This document shows positions 18,173-25,494 of a stretch of DNA of 64,000 nt, one piece after another. Origin of the DNA: Serratia rhizosphaerae. Lineage in GTDB: Bacteria; Pseudomonadota; Gammaproteobacteria; Enterobacterales; Enterobacteriaceae. Where the stretch lies: positions 3,658,001-3,722,000 of the forward strand of contig NZ_CP041764.1 of assembly GCF_009817885.1 (NCBI RefSeq), given 5' to 3'. Both the position numbers and the translations under genes were made by a program. The notes under the pieces are model-generated. The model was not told the origin of the DNA, made no database searches, and saw only the letters and a list, made by a program, of their open reading frames with translations. Positions within the stretch are counted from its first letter, which is position 1; each line of letters starts with the position of its first letter.

Positions 18173-18387
18173 TGGAAAAGGAAAACCTGATTGAAATCGC
18201 CAATACGGTGATGCCTTTCGGCAAATACCAGGGGCGGGTGCTGATTGATTTGCCGGAAGAGTATCTGCTGTGGTTCGCCCGTAAGGGCGAATTTCCCAAA
18301 GGCAAACTGGGTATGCTGATGGAGATGACGCTGGCGCTGAAAATTGAAGGATTGGACGCGCTGGTGAAGCCGCTGAAACGCGGCTGA
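18172..18387 (+). CDS. ypeB: DUF3820 family protein YpeB
   Basis: This 71-residue protein closely resembles E. coli YpeB (DUF3820) and occupies the same place after ligA. The conserved block includes Met-Pro-Phe-Gly-Lys-Tyr and Leu-Pro-Glu-Glu-Tyr-Leu-Leu-Trp-Phe. The function is not established. It overlaps ligA by one base (TGATG), so it is probably translated by coupling. Confidence 0.92.
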   Translation: MEKENLIEIANTVMPFGKYQGRVLIDLPEEYLLWFARKGEFPKGKLGMLMEMTLALKIEGLDALVKPLKRG

Positions 18388-18390
18388 CGA

Positions 18391-18417
18391 CGGGGACGCC
18401 GCTGCGTCCCCGTTTTT
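18391..18417. terminator. Terminator after ypeB
   Basis: CGGGGACG pairs with CGTCCCCG around the loop CCGCTG, and five T follow on the plus side. It sits between the convergent genes ypeB and yfeH. The T-run favours plus-strand use. Confidence 0.88.
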
Positions 18418-18420
18418 GTA

Positions 18421-19407
18421 TCAGGCGGTTTTCTCCTTCGCCGCCTGCTGCTGCCGCAGCTGTTTTTGCTGATAGCGCCGCGCCAGCATCGCGCAGGTCA
18501 TCAGCTGCACCTGATGGAACACCATTAACGGCAGCACCATCACTCCGACGCTGGCGGCCGGAAACAGAATATTGGCCATCGGGATGCCGTTCGCCAGGCT
18601 CTTTTTCGAGCCGCAAAACACGATAGTGATCTCATCCGCTTTATTGAACCCCAGCCAGCGCGCCATCTGGATATTGATCAACAGCACAACGGCCAGCAGC
18701 GCCAGGCTGACGAGCAGAATAAACAGCAGCGCCTTCCATCCCACCTGATGCCAGATGCCGTGGGTCACCGCTTCGCTGAAGGCGGCGTATACCACCAGCA
18801 GAATTGACGTCTGGTCGGTTTTGCCAATCCATTTCCGGTGGCGGTCAATCCATTTGCCGATCAGCGGCCGCGCCAGGTGGCCGGCGATAAACGGCACCAG
18901 CAGTTGCAGCACGATACTGCCGACCTGCTGCAGGCCGCCGGTTTCGCCATGCACGTTCAACAGCAGGCCGACCAGCAGCGGCGAAACGAAGATGCCCAGC
19001 AGGCTGGAGGCCGAGGCGCTGCATACCGCCGCCGCCACATTGCCGCCGGCCAGCGAGGTAAAGGCGATGGCGGACTGCACCGTCGCGGGCAAAATGCACA
19101 GGTAGATAAAGCCGTTATACAGTTCCGGACTGACGGCCACCGGCGACCACCACTTAAACAGCACGCCGAGCAGCGGGAAAATGATAAAGGTGCTGAACAT
19201 CACCCACAGATGCAGCCGCCAGTTATTGCTGCCGGCGAGAATCGCCTCGCGCGACAGTTTGGCGCCGTGCATAAAAAACAGCAGGGCGATGGCGGCGACG
19301 GTCAGGGTATTCAGCCAGCCGACCGCCACGCCGCGTGCCGGCAAAAACGAAGCTAACAGCACGGTGGCGAGCAGCGTCAGGGTAAAACGGTCGGGGAGAA
19401 ATTTCAT
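18421..19407 (-). CDS. yfeH: Bile acid:sodium symporter family protein YfeH
   Basis: This 328-residue membrane protein of the BASS/SBF family has about nine to ten hydrophobic segments. Conserved polar motifs include Gly-Gly-Asn-Val-Ala-Ala and Phe-Cys-Gly-Ser-Lys-Lys-Ser. The substrate is unknown. It is divergent from yfeR across 96 AT-rich bases. In Salmonella and E. coli YfeR is reported to regulate yfeH, so the pairing is conserved here. Confidence 0.92.
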   Translation of the reverse strand: MKFLPDRFTLTLLATVLLASFLPARGVAVGWLNTLTVAAIALLFFMHGAKLSREAILAGSNNWRLHLWVMFSTFIIFPLLGVLFKWWSPVAVSPELYNGFIYLCILPATVQSAIAFTSLAGGNVAAAVCSASASSLLGIFVSPLLVGLLLNVHGETGGLQQVGSIVLQLLVPFIAGHLARPLIGKWIDRHRKWIGKTDQTSILLVVYAAFSEAVTHGIWHQVGWKALLFILLVSLALLAVVLLINIQMARWLGFNKADEITIVFCGSKKSLANGIPMANILFPAASVGVMVLPLMVFHQVQLMTCAMLARRYQQKQLRQQQAAKEKTA

Positions 19408-19503
19408 ATGGCTAAACTCGTACGGGAAAATAATAGGAATAGTGTGGCGCGCCGGAATATAATAATAAAATTGATTTATTTAATTTATATATGAATAAAA
19501 ATC

Positions 19504-20424
19504 ATGAACTATTCCCTGAAGCAACTGCGCGTATTTGTCGCCATTGCGCGCCACGGCAGCTTTAGCCGCGCCGGCGAAGCGATAGGGCTGACGCAGTCGG
19601 CGGTCAGCCACAGCGTCAAAGAACTGGAAGCGGAAATCGGCGTGCGCCTGCTGGACCGCACCACCCGTGAAGTGTTGCTGACCGACGCAGGGCGTCGCTT
19701 GGCAAACCGCGTTGAACGTTTGCTGGATGAGCTGCAGGCGTCGCTGCTGGACGCGCGCAGTTTCGGCGTTCAGCGCAGCGGCACCGTGCGGGTGGCTTCC
19801 AGCCAGACCATTTCGGCACACCTGATGCCGCAGTGCATCGCCGCCGGCGAGCAGCAGTATCCGGACATCCGTATCCTGCTGCGCGACCAGGCGCAGCAGT
19901 GGGTGCTGAACAGTATCCGCAACGCCGAGGTGGATTTCGGCATCGTGGTCGATCCGGTGCAGGCGATCGACCTGGATTGCGAGCCGATCCTGCATGAGCC
20001 GTTTTTACTGCTGTGCCGGGACGATCACCCGTTTGCCGACCTGCCGCAGGTGCACTGGTCAGCGCTGAGCGGCAGCCGGCTGGTGCTGCAGGATTACGCT
20101 TCCGGCAGCCGGCAACTGATCGACAGCGCGCTGCGTCAGCAGGGCGTGGAAGCGGAAGTGGTGCAGGAGATCGGCCATCCGGCCACGCTGTTTCCGATGG
20201 TGGCCGCTGGCATCGGCATCAGCATCTTCCCGGCGCTGGCGTTGCCGCTGCCGCAGGGCGGCCAGCTGCGGGTGAAGCGGCTGCAGCCGGAGATCCACCG
20301 CGCCCTGATGCTGGTGCGGCGCAAGAACCGCTCACTGTCGCCGGCGGCGGAGGCGGTCTGGCAAGTCGTGCGGGAGCAGGCGGCGCTGTTGCAACAGCAG
20401 CGTCAACAACGGTCGGCCGGCTGA
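19504..20424 (+). CDS. yfeR: LysR-type regulator YfeR
   Basis: This 306-residue LysR regulator aligns along its full length with E. coli YfeR. The N-terminal helix-turn-helix includes Gln-Ser-Ala-Val-Ser-His-Ser-Val-Lys-Glu-Leu, and the C-terminal part is the co-inducer domain. It is divergent from yfeH, its likely target. Relative to E. coli, the conserved gene order breaks just after this gene. Confidence 0.92.
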   Translation: MNYSLKQLRVFVAIARHGSFSRAGEAIGLTQSAVSHSVKELEAEIGVRLLDRTTREVLLTDAGRRLANRVERLLDELQASLLDARSFGVQRSGTVRVASSQTISAHLMPQCIAAGEQQYPDIRILLRDQAQQWVLNSIRNAEVDFGIVVDPVQAIDLDCEPILHEPFLLLCRDDHPFADLPQVHWSALSGSRLVLQDYASGSRQLIDSALRQQGVEAEVVQEIGHPATLFPMVAAGIGISIFPALALPLPQGGQLRVKRLQPEIHRALMLVRRKNRSLSPAAEAVWQVVREQAALLQQQRQQRSAG

Positions 20425-20425
20425 C

Positions 20426-20857
20426 TCAGATATAGACGTCCAGCGCGTTGTACGGCGTAGGGCGGTTGACGCCGTCGGCCGTTTTCGCGTGTGCTAACTG
20501 CTGTTTTTCCATCTCTTCTTTGCGGATGCGCGCGATCTCCGCCTGCAGCATGGCGATACGCGCCTGGATCAGCTGTTTTTGTCGTTCGATCTGTTTGGCA
20601 TCGCCGTCTGAGTCTTTCAGCTCCAGCAGCTGTTGCTGTAAATCCTGAATTTGCTGCTGCAGCGCCTTGATACGCGCCGGCGCACCGTGCTCGACGGGCT
20701 GGCTGCCATCGCTCTTCTTCGTTTTGCCGGCGTTGGGGTGGGTATCCAGCGGCGTGGTCATCAGCAGCTGGCCGGTTTTACCCGGCGCGCTGACCAGACG
20801 GCTGACCGCCGGCAGGGCCGGTTTAAGCGGGATGGACATGATGATGCTGTTTATCAT
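20426..20857 (-). CDS. FlxA-like coiled-coil protein
   Basis: This 143-residue protein has a long coiled coil at about residues 58-125, rich in Gln, Glu and Lys with leucine heptads. It resembles the FlxA-like family, whose function is unclear. There is no signal peptide or membrane span. ATG 20857 has AGGAA eight bases upstream. ATG 20839 would drop six residues. It ends one base after the convergent yfeR stop. Confidence 0.75.
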   Translation of the reverse strand: MINSIIMSIPLKPALPAVSRLVSAPGKTGQLLMTTPLDTHPNAGKTKKSDGSQPVEHGAPARIKALQQQIQDLQQQLLELKDSDGDAKQIERQKQLIQARIAMLQAEIARIRKEEMEKQQLAHAKTADGVNRPTPYNALDVYI

Positions 20858-20914
20858 GGCGCTGTTCCTGAGTCGGAGGTTTTCACTCTACTATCGGCAG
20901 GCGGCGCATAAACT

Positions 20915-21463
20915 TTAGACGGCGGACTGCCGTAGCTGCGGCCAGCGCAGCAGCCAGCCTTTATCGGCAATACGCTGCTGATAGGCGGCGAAATTGGCGC
21001 TTTTGGCGTTGAAGGTAATACTGTCGGCAAACAACGCCTGCAGACCAAAGGGCGCGACCAGCGTAATGCTGTCGTCGGCGTTGAGCCGTGCGCCGACCGC
21101 CGTTTCGATCTCTGTCCAGTAACTGATGGCGTCTTCGCTGCTGCGGTAGGGCGTGCGCCCGGCGCGCAGGTGCATCCGCGCCTGGTTTTTCACCGACCAG
21201 GGCTGCGGCAACCACGTCTGCAGGCGCATCTCCAGCATACGGTCGCGTTCGGGCTGCGTACGCAGTGGATCAAAGTGGATCACGTCGATATCGTTCAGCG
21301 GTGTCGGCTGCGTATAGCCGTGCCGCCGATCCCAGACGAGATTGCGCACAAAACCGGCGCCGAGGCACCAGTCGCCCAGCCCCAGACGGCGCGCGGCGCG
21401 CAGGGCGCTCATGCGCGCTTCATCTTGTTGTAACCACTCAATAATTTGCTGCTCTGGCTGCAT
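20915..21463 (-). CDS. Nucleotidyltransferase-like protein (NTP_transf_6 type)
   Basis: This 182-residue protein has the pattern of the bacterial nucleotidyltransferase-like family formerly called DUF925. It shows Gly-Ala-Gly-Phe-Val-Arg-Asn, then Asn-Asp-Ile-Asp-Val with the metal-binding Asp-x-Asp, and a Trp-Ser-Val-Lys-Asn-Gln-Ala-Arg-Met block. The biochemical role is unknown. It precedes the FlxA-like gene on the same strand with a 57-base gap. There is no sign that the two act together. Confidence 0.82.
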   Translation of the reverse strand: MQPEQQIIEWLQQDEARMSALRAARRLGLGDWCLGAGFVRNLVWDRRHGYTQPTPLNDIDVIHFDPLRTQPERDRMLEMRLQTWLPQPWSVKNQARMHLRAGRTPYRSSEDAISYWTEIETAVGARLNADDSITLVAPFGLQALFADSITFNAKSANFAAYQQRIADKGWLLRWPQLRQSAV

Positions 21464-21524
21464 AAGGTCTCCTTGGCTGCGGCTACTGTACCCTGAACCG
21501 GAGAAGGATGAAATGTGCGGTGTC

Positions 21525-22427
21525 TCAGGCCCAGCTGGGTGGCTGGCCGATATATTGCTGCAGCAGCGTGGTGAAAGCCGCCAGCCTGGCGGAAACCTTG
21601 GCTACCGGGCGCAGCAGATAAATCCCTTGCTCCTCGCCACGGGGGTCGTCCATCAGCGGCAACAGCGCGCCGCTTTGCACGTCCGGCCCTACCACCCAGT
21701 TGGGCAGGAAGGTGATGCCGATACCGCTGAGCGCCGCCAGCCGCTGGGCGGTGAAATCATCGCAGCGTAACGCCAGCTTGCAGCGGTTAAGCAGCGCGGC
21801 GTCAAGAATTTGCCCCCAGCAGGCCGGCTGCTGCTGATGTAAGCGCGCAATCAGCCGGTGCTGTGGCAGGTCGGCCAGCGTGCTCGGGCGTCCGTAGCGG
21901 GCGACATAGGCCGGGCTGGCGCACATCAGCCAGCGCTGGGTGGCGATGCGGCGGGCATACAGCGAGCTGTCTTTCTGCTCGCCGATACGCAGCGCGGCGT
22001 CGAGGGACTCCTGTTTGGGGTCGGCGGGGCGCTCGGTGAAATCCAGCTCCACCGCCAACTGCGGATAGCGCTGCGCCAGTTCCGGCAGCAGCGGCAACAG
22101 GTAGGTTTTGCCAAAGGTTGGCAGGCAACTGATGCGCAGCACGCCCTGCGGCACATCGCTGAGCGAGTGCAGTTCGGCGCGCAGGGTCAGCATATCGGCC
22201 TGCAGCGCTGCGGCGCGGCTCTGCAGCATTTTCCCGGCGTCGGTCAGCTGTAGGCCGCGGGTCGAGCGGATAAACAGCGTCACCGCCAGCTGTTGCTCCA
22301 GCGTATCGATATGGCGCACCAGCGAAGAAGGCACCATGCCCAGCTTGCGGGCTGCGGCGGAGAAGCTGCCCAGTTGGGCGACTTCCAGAAAAATCGGCAA
22401 ATGTTCGGCATAACGGGTGTCGTTCAT
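21525..22427 (-). CDS. LysR-type regulator divergent from budA
   Basis: This 300-residue LysR regulator has an N-terminal winged helix (Ser-Phe-Ser-Ala-Ala-Ala-Arg-Lys-Leu) and a co-inducer domain. The frame runs upstream to 22526. I start at ATG 22427 because the family pattern begins there. It occupies the place of BudR, which controls budAB in Klebsiella and Serratia. The recognition helix (Val-Pro-Ser-Ser-Leu-Val-Arg-His) belongs to a different LysR branch from Klebsiella BudR, so I do not use that name. Control of budAB is inferred from position only. Confidence 0.85.
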   Translation of the reverse strand: MNDTRYAEHLPIFLEVAQLGSFSAAARKLGMVPSSLVRHIDTLEQQLAVTLFIRSTRGLQLTDAGKMLQSRAAALQADMLTLRAELHSLSDVPQGVLRISCLPTFGKTYLLPLLPELAQRYPQLAVELDFTERPADPKQESLDAALRIGEQKDSSLYARRIATQRWLMCASPAYVARYGRPSTLADLPQHRLIARLHQQQPACWGQILDAALLNRCKLALRCDDFTAQRLAALSGIGITFLPNWVVGPDVQSGALLPLMDDPRGEEQGIYLLRPVAKVSARLAAFTTLLQQYIGQPPSWA

Positions 22428-22828
22428 CTTTGCATTATATGCAAAAGCATTTCTTATGAATATAGGGTTCTCAACGCGGCGGCTTAATCTTACTATTTTT
22501 AAGGAGATGACGTGGGTTTCCGACATATCATCGTCGATAAATTAAGAGTAAATGTAAAAATATTACTGTTGTCATAACTTGTTACGTGGTTGTGGCGGAT
22601 AGCTTCCGGCAACCCTTTTTTTGCTTCAACACCAGAAAACGTTTTTATCACGGCGGAATTAGAGAGATAAAAGGTTAGTAATGTTAATCATTTGTTTCTT
22701 CCAACGTGGTTTCGACCCCAGAGGTCGTTTTTTGTTGCCGCTAGCTGAATCGTTACAACGCGAAACGGGCTGGGCAGCATAGTTGAACGTGCGGACGCCG
22801 TATGTCCGCGCTGGTGGAGGAGTATTGC
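22428..22828 (+). promoter_or_regulatory. Long leader and intergenic region before budA
   Basis: This 401-base divergent region is AT-rich around 22530-22590, where both promoters probably lie. A 33-codon ORF at 22681-22782 and a terminator-like hairpin inside it precede budA. The ORF has only a weak ribosome binding site (AAGGTTAG). No FNR or CRP palindrome was evident. Confidence 0.5.
22713..22733 (+). terminator. Terminator-like hairpin in budA leader
   Basis: CGACC and GGTCG form a 5-bp stem around CCAGA, followed directly by six T. It lies 96 bases upstream of the budA start on the same strand, so it could act as an attenuator. The stem is short, so the strength is uncertain. Confidence 0.55.
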
Positions 22829-23608
22829 ATGAACCAGAACCACGGGTGTACCTGTGCGCAGCATTTGGCGCAGGGTTTTGCCAGCCAGTCGGCGGCAACC
22901 GGTGAAGGGGAGATTTACCAGATTTCGCTGATGAGCGCGCTGATCGGCGGGGTGTACGAGGGAGACGTCACCATCGCCGAACTGCTGCGCCACGGCGATT
23001 TCGGCCTGGGAACCTTCAACCATCTTGACGGCGAACTGATCGCCTTTGACCAGGAAATTCATCAGCTGCGCGCCGACGGCAGCGCACGCCCGGCGCAGCA
23101 GGATCAAAAAACGCCGTTTGCCGTAGTGACCTTTTTCAAACCCAGCGTCACGCAGCATTTCGACCGTCCCATCACCAAAGCTCAACTGCATCAGTGCATC
23201 GACGAACAGGTGGCCTCGCCCAATCTGTTTTGCGCGCTGCGCGTCGATGGTGAGTTCAGTCATGTGGAAACCCGCACCGTACCGCGTCAGGAACGCCCCT
23301 ACAAGCCGATGCTGGAGGCGATAGAAGCACAGCCGACCTTCGCCTTTACGCGGCGCCGTGGCACGCTGGTGGGCTTCCGCTCGCCGGATTATATGCAGGG
23401 CATCGGCGTCGCCGGTTATCACGAACATTTTGTCACCGACGACCGTAACGGCGGCGGCCACGTGCTGGATTATCAGCTGGAACAGGGGCGTCTGCAGTTT
23501 GGCGTCATCACGCGTCTCAACCTTCAATTGCCGCACGATGCGGATTTTCTGCGCACCAACCTCTGCCCGGAGGATTTGGACAGCGCCATTCGTTCTGCCG
23601 AAGGCTAA
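22829..23608 (+). CDS. budA: Alpha-acetolactate decarboxylase
   Basis: This 259-residue enzyme converts acetolactate to acetoin in the 2,3-butanediol branch of fermentation. It has the same length as Klebsiella BudA and is collinear with it. The metal-binding histidines fall in Gly-Tyr-His-Glu-His and Gly-Gly-Gly-His. An in-frame ATG lies at 22802. I start at 22829 because GGAGGAG at 22816-22822 is well placed. It is followed 69 bases later by budB. budC (acetoin reductase) is not in the window. Confidence 0.95.
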   Translation: MNQNHGCTCAQHLAQGFASQSAATGEGEIYQISLMSALIGGVYEGDVTIAELLRHGDFGLGTFNHLDGELIAFDQEIHQLRADGSARPAQQDQKTPFAVVTFFKPSVTQHFDRPITKAQLHQCIDEQVASPNLFCALRVDGEFSHVETRTVPRQERPYKPMLEAIEAQPTFAFTRRRGTLVGFRSPDYMQGIGVAGYHEHFVTDDRNGGGHVLDYQLEQGRLQFGVITRLNLQLPHDADFLRTNLCPEDLDSAIRSAEG

Positions 23609-23677
23609 ACAGGCCTGCGCCATGCGTGTCGTGGCGCAATAACGGCGGTCGATTTTTTTACTTTATGAGGTGGAACC

Positions 23678-25363
23678 ATGAAACAGCTTAATACGGATGA
23701 AAACTGGCAGTGCGGCGCCGATTTGGTGGTGAAAAATCTGGAAGCGCAGGGGGTGAAGCACGTGTTCGGCATCCCCGGGGCAAAAATCGACCGGGTGTTT
23801 GATTCGCTGGAGGATGCGCCGTCGATTGAGACCGTGGTGGTGCGTCACGAGGCCAACGCCGCCTTTATGGCGGCGGCGGTCGGCCGCCTGACCGGTAAGG
23901 CCGGGGTGGCGCTGGTGACGTCCGGTCCCGGCAGCTCCAATCTGATTACCGGCCTGGCCACTGCCACCTCGGAAGGCGATGCGGTGGTGGCGCTGGGCGG
24001 GGCGGTGAAACGTGCCGATAACCTCAAGCAGACCCACCAGAGTATGGATACCGTCAGCATGTTCCGCCCAGTGACCAAATATTGCGCTGAAGTACACGCC
24101 GGTTCGGCGATTTCTGAGGTGATCGCCAATGCTTTCCGCAGCGCCGAGTTCGGCCGCCCGGGGGCGTCTTTTATCAGTCTGCCGATGGATATCGTCAATG
24201 AGCCGGTGAGCGCGCCGGTGCTGGCCGGCTGCCCCGCACCGCGCATGGGCGCCGCGGCCAGCGACGATATTCAGCGGGCGGCGGCGCTGATTCAGCAGGC
24301 CGCCTGCCCGGTGCTGCTGCTGGGGCTGCAGGCCAGTCGGCCGGAAAACAGCGAGGCGGTGCGTCAGCTGCTGTACCGTACGCAGATGCCGGTGGTCGGC
24401 ACCTATCAGGCGGCCGGGGCGATTGACGTTAATCACTTTGCCCGCTTCGCCGGCCGCGTCGGCCTGTTCAATAACCAACCGGCGGATCAGCTGCTGCAAA
24501 AGGCCGATCTGGTGGTCAGCGTCGGCTACGGGCCGATTGAGTACGACCCGTGTATGTGGAACGGCGCGCGTCATCTGAAGCTGGTGCATATCGACGTGCA
24601 GCCGGCGGAGATCGACTGTTGTTACCGGCCGGACGTCGAACTGGTGGGCAATATCAGCGCCACCATTCAGGCGCTCGGCGACAGCCTGCCGGGGCGGCTG
24701 ACCATACCGACGGAGGTGGAAACCATTCTGGCCGATCTGAGCCGCCAGCGCAGCGAGCTGGCCGAGCGCGCGGCGCGCCGCGGCGGCATGCCGATTCATC
24801 CGCTGCGCATCGTGAAGGAGCTGCAGGATATCGTCAGCGATGACGTGACGCTGTGCGTGGATATGGGCAGCTTCCATATCTGGATCGCCCGCTATCTGTA
24901 CAGCTTCCGCGCGCGTCAGCTGCTGATTTCCAACGGCCAGCAAACCATGGGCGTGGCGCTGCCGTGGGCCATCGGTGCGGCGCTGGTGCGGCCGGGGGAT
25001 AAGGTGGTGTCGATTTCCGGCGACGGCGGCTTTATGCAGTCGAGCATGGAGCTGGAAACCGCGGTGCGGCTGAAAACCAATATCGTGCACGTTATCTGGG
25101 TGGATAACGCCTATAACATGGTGGAAATGCAGGAAGTGAACAAGTACCAGCGCAAATCCGGCGTGTCATTCGGGCCGATTGATTTTAAAGCCTACGCCGA
25201 ATCCTGCGGCGCGGTGGGCTTCGCCGTCCAGTCGGTGGACGAGCTGCGGCCGGTGCTGCGTAAGGCGATGGAGATTCAGGGGCCGGTGGTGGTGGCGATC
25301 CCGGTGGATTACGCCGATAACTACAAGCTGATGGCGCAGATGAATTTCAGTCAGATGATTTAA
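23678..25363 (+). CDS. budB: Catabolic acetolactate synthase
   Basis: This 561-residue TPP enzyme joins two pyruvates to acetolactate and feeds BudA. The catalytic Glu is in Arg-His-Glu-Ala-Asn near residue 60. The TPP/Mg motif is Gly-Asp-Gly-Gly-Phe with the Asn about 28 residues on. It is the FAD-independent AlsS/BudB type. The absence of a small regulatory subunit gene next to it fits the catabolic rather than the anabolic (Ilv) enzyme. A strong terminator follows. Confidence 0.95.
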   Translation: MKQLNTDENWQCGADLVVKNLEAQGVKHVFGIPGAKIDRVFDSLEDAPSIETVVVRHEANAAFMAAAVGRLTGKAGVALVTSGPGSSNLITGLATATSEGDAVVALGGAVKRADNLKQTHQSMDTVSMFRPVTKYCAEVHAGSAISEVIANAFRSAEFGRPGASFISLPMDIVNEPVSAPVLAGCPAPRMGAAASDDIQRAAALIQQAACPVLLLGLQASRPENSEAVRQLLYRTQMPVVGTYQAAGAIDVNHFARFAGRVGLFNNQPADQLLQKADLVVSVGYGPIEYDPCMWNGARHLKLVHIDVQPAEIDCCYRPDVELVGNISATIQALGDSLPGRLTIPTEVETILADLSRQRSELAERAARRGGMPIHPLRIVKELQDIVSDDVTLCVDMGSFHIWIARYLYSFRARQLLISNGQQTMGVALPWAIGAALVRPGDKVVSISGDGGFMQSSMELETAVRLKTNIVHVIWVDNAYNMVEMQEVNKYQRKSGVSFGPIDFKAYAESCGAVGFAVQSVDELRPVLRKAMEIQGPVVVAIPVDYADNYKLMAQMNFSQMI

Positions 25364-25412
25364 GCGGACTTCTTTACCTGATAGAAAGCGCGCCCAGGAG
25401 AGCGTTGATAAT

Positions 25413-25447
25413 AAAAAAAAACCGGTCAGCATGCTGACCGGTTTTTT
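25413..25447. terminator. Bidirectional terminator between budB and fepA
   Basis: A 24-bp perfect palindrome at 25420-25443 is flanked by eight A on the left and a run of T on the right. It can therefore serve both convergent genes. Confidence 0.93.
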
Positions 25448-25494
25448 ATGACAGAGCCGGGGGAGGATGTTTTCATCCCGGGCGCTACCCGCTA

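Noticed and set aside
21525..22427. LysR gene as a direct orthologue of Klebsiella BudR
   Set aside because: The position fits, but the DNA-binding helix belongs to another LysR branch, so only the positional role is proposed.
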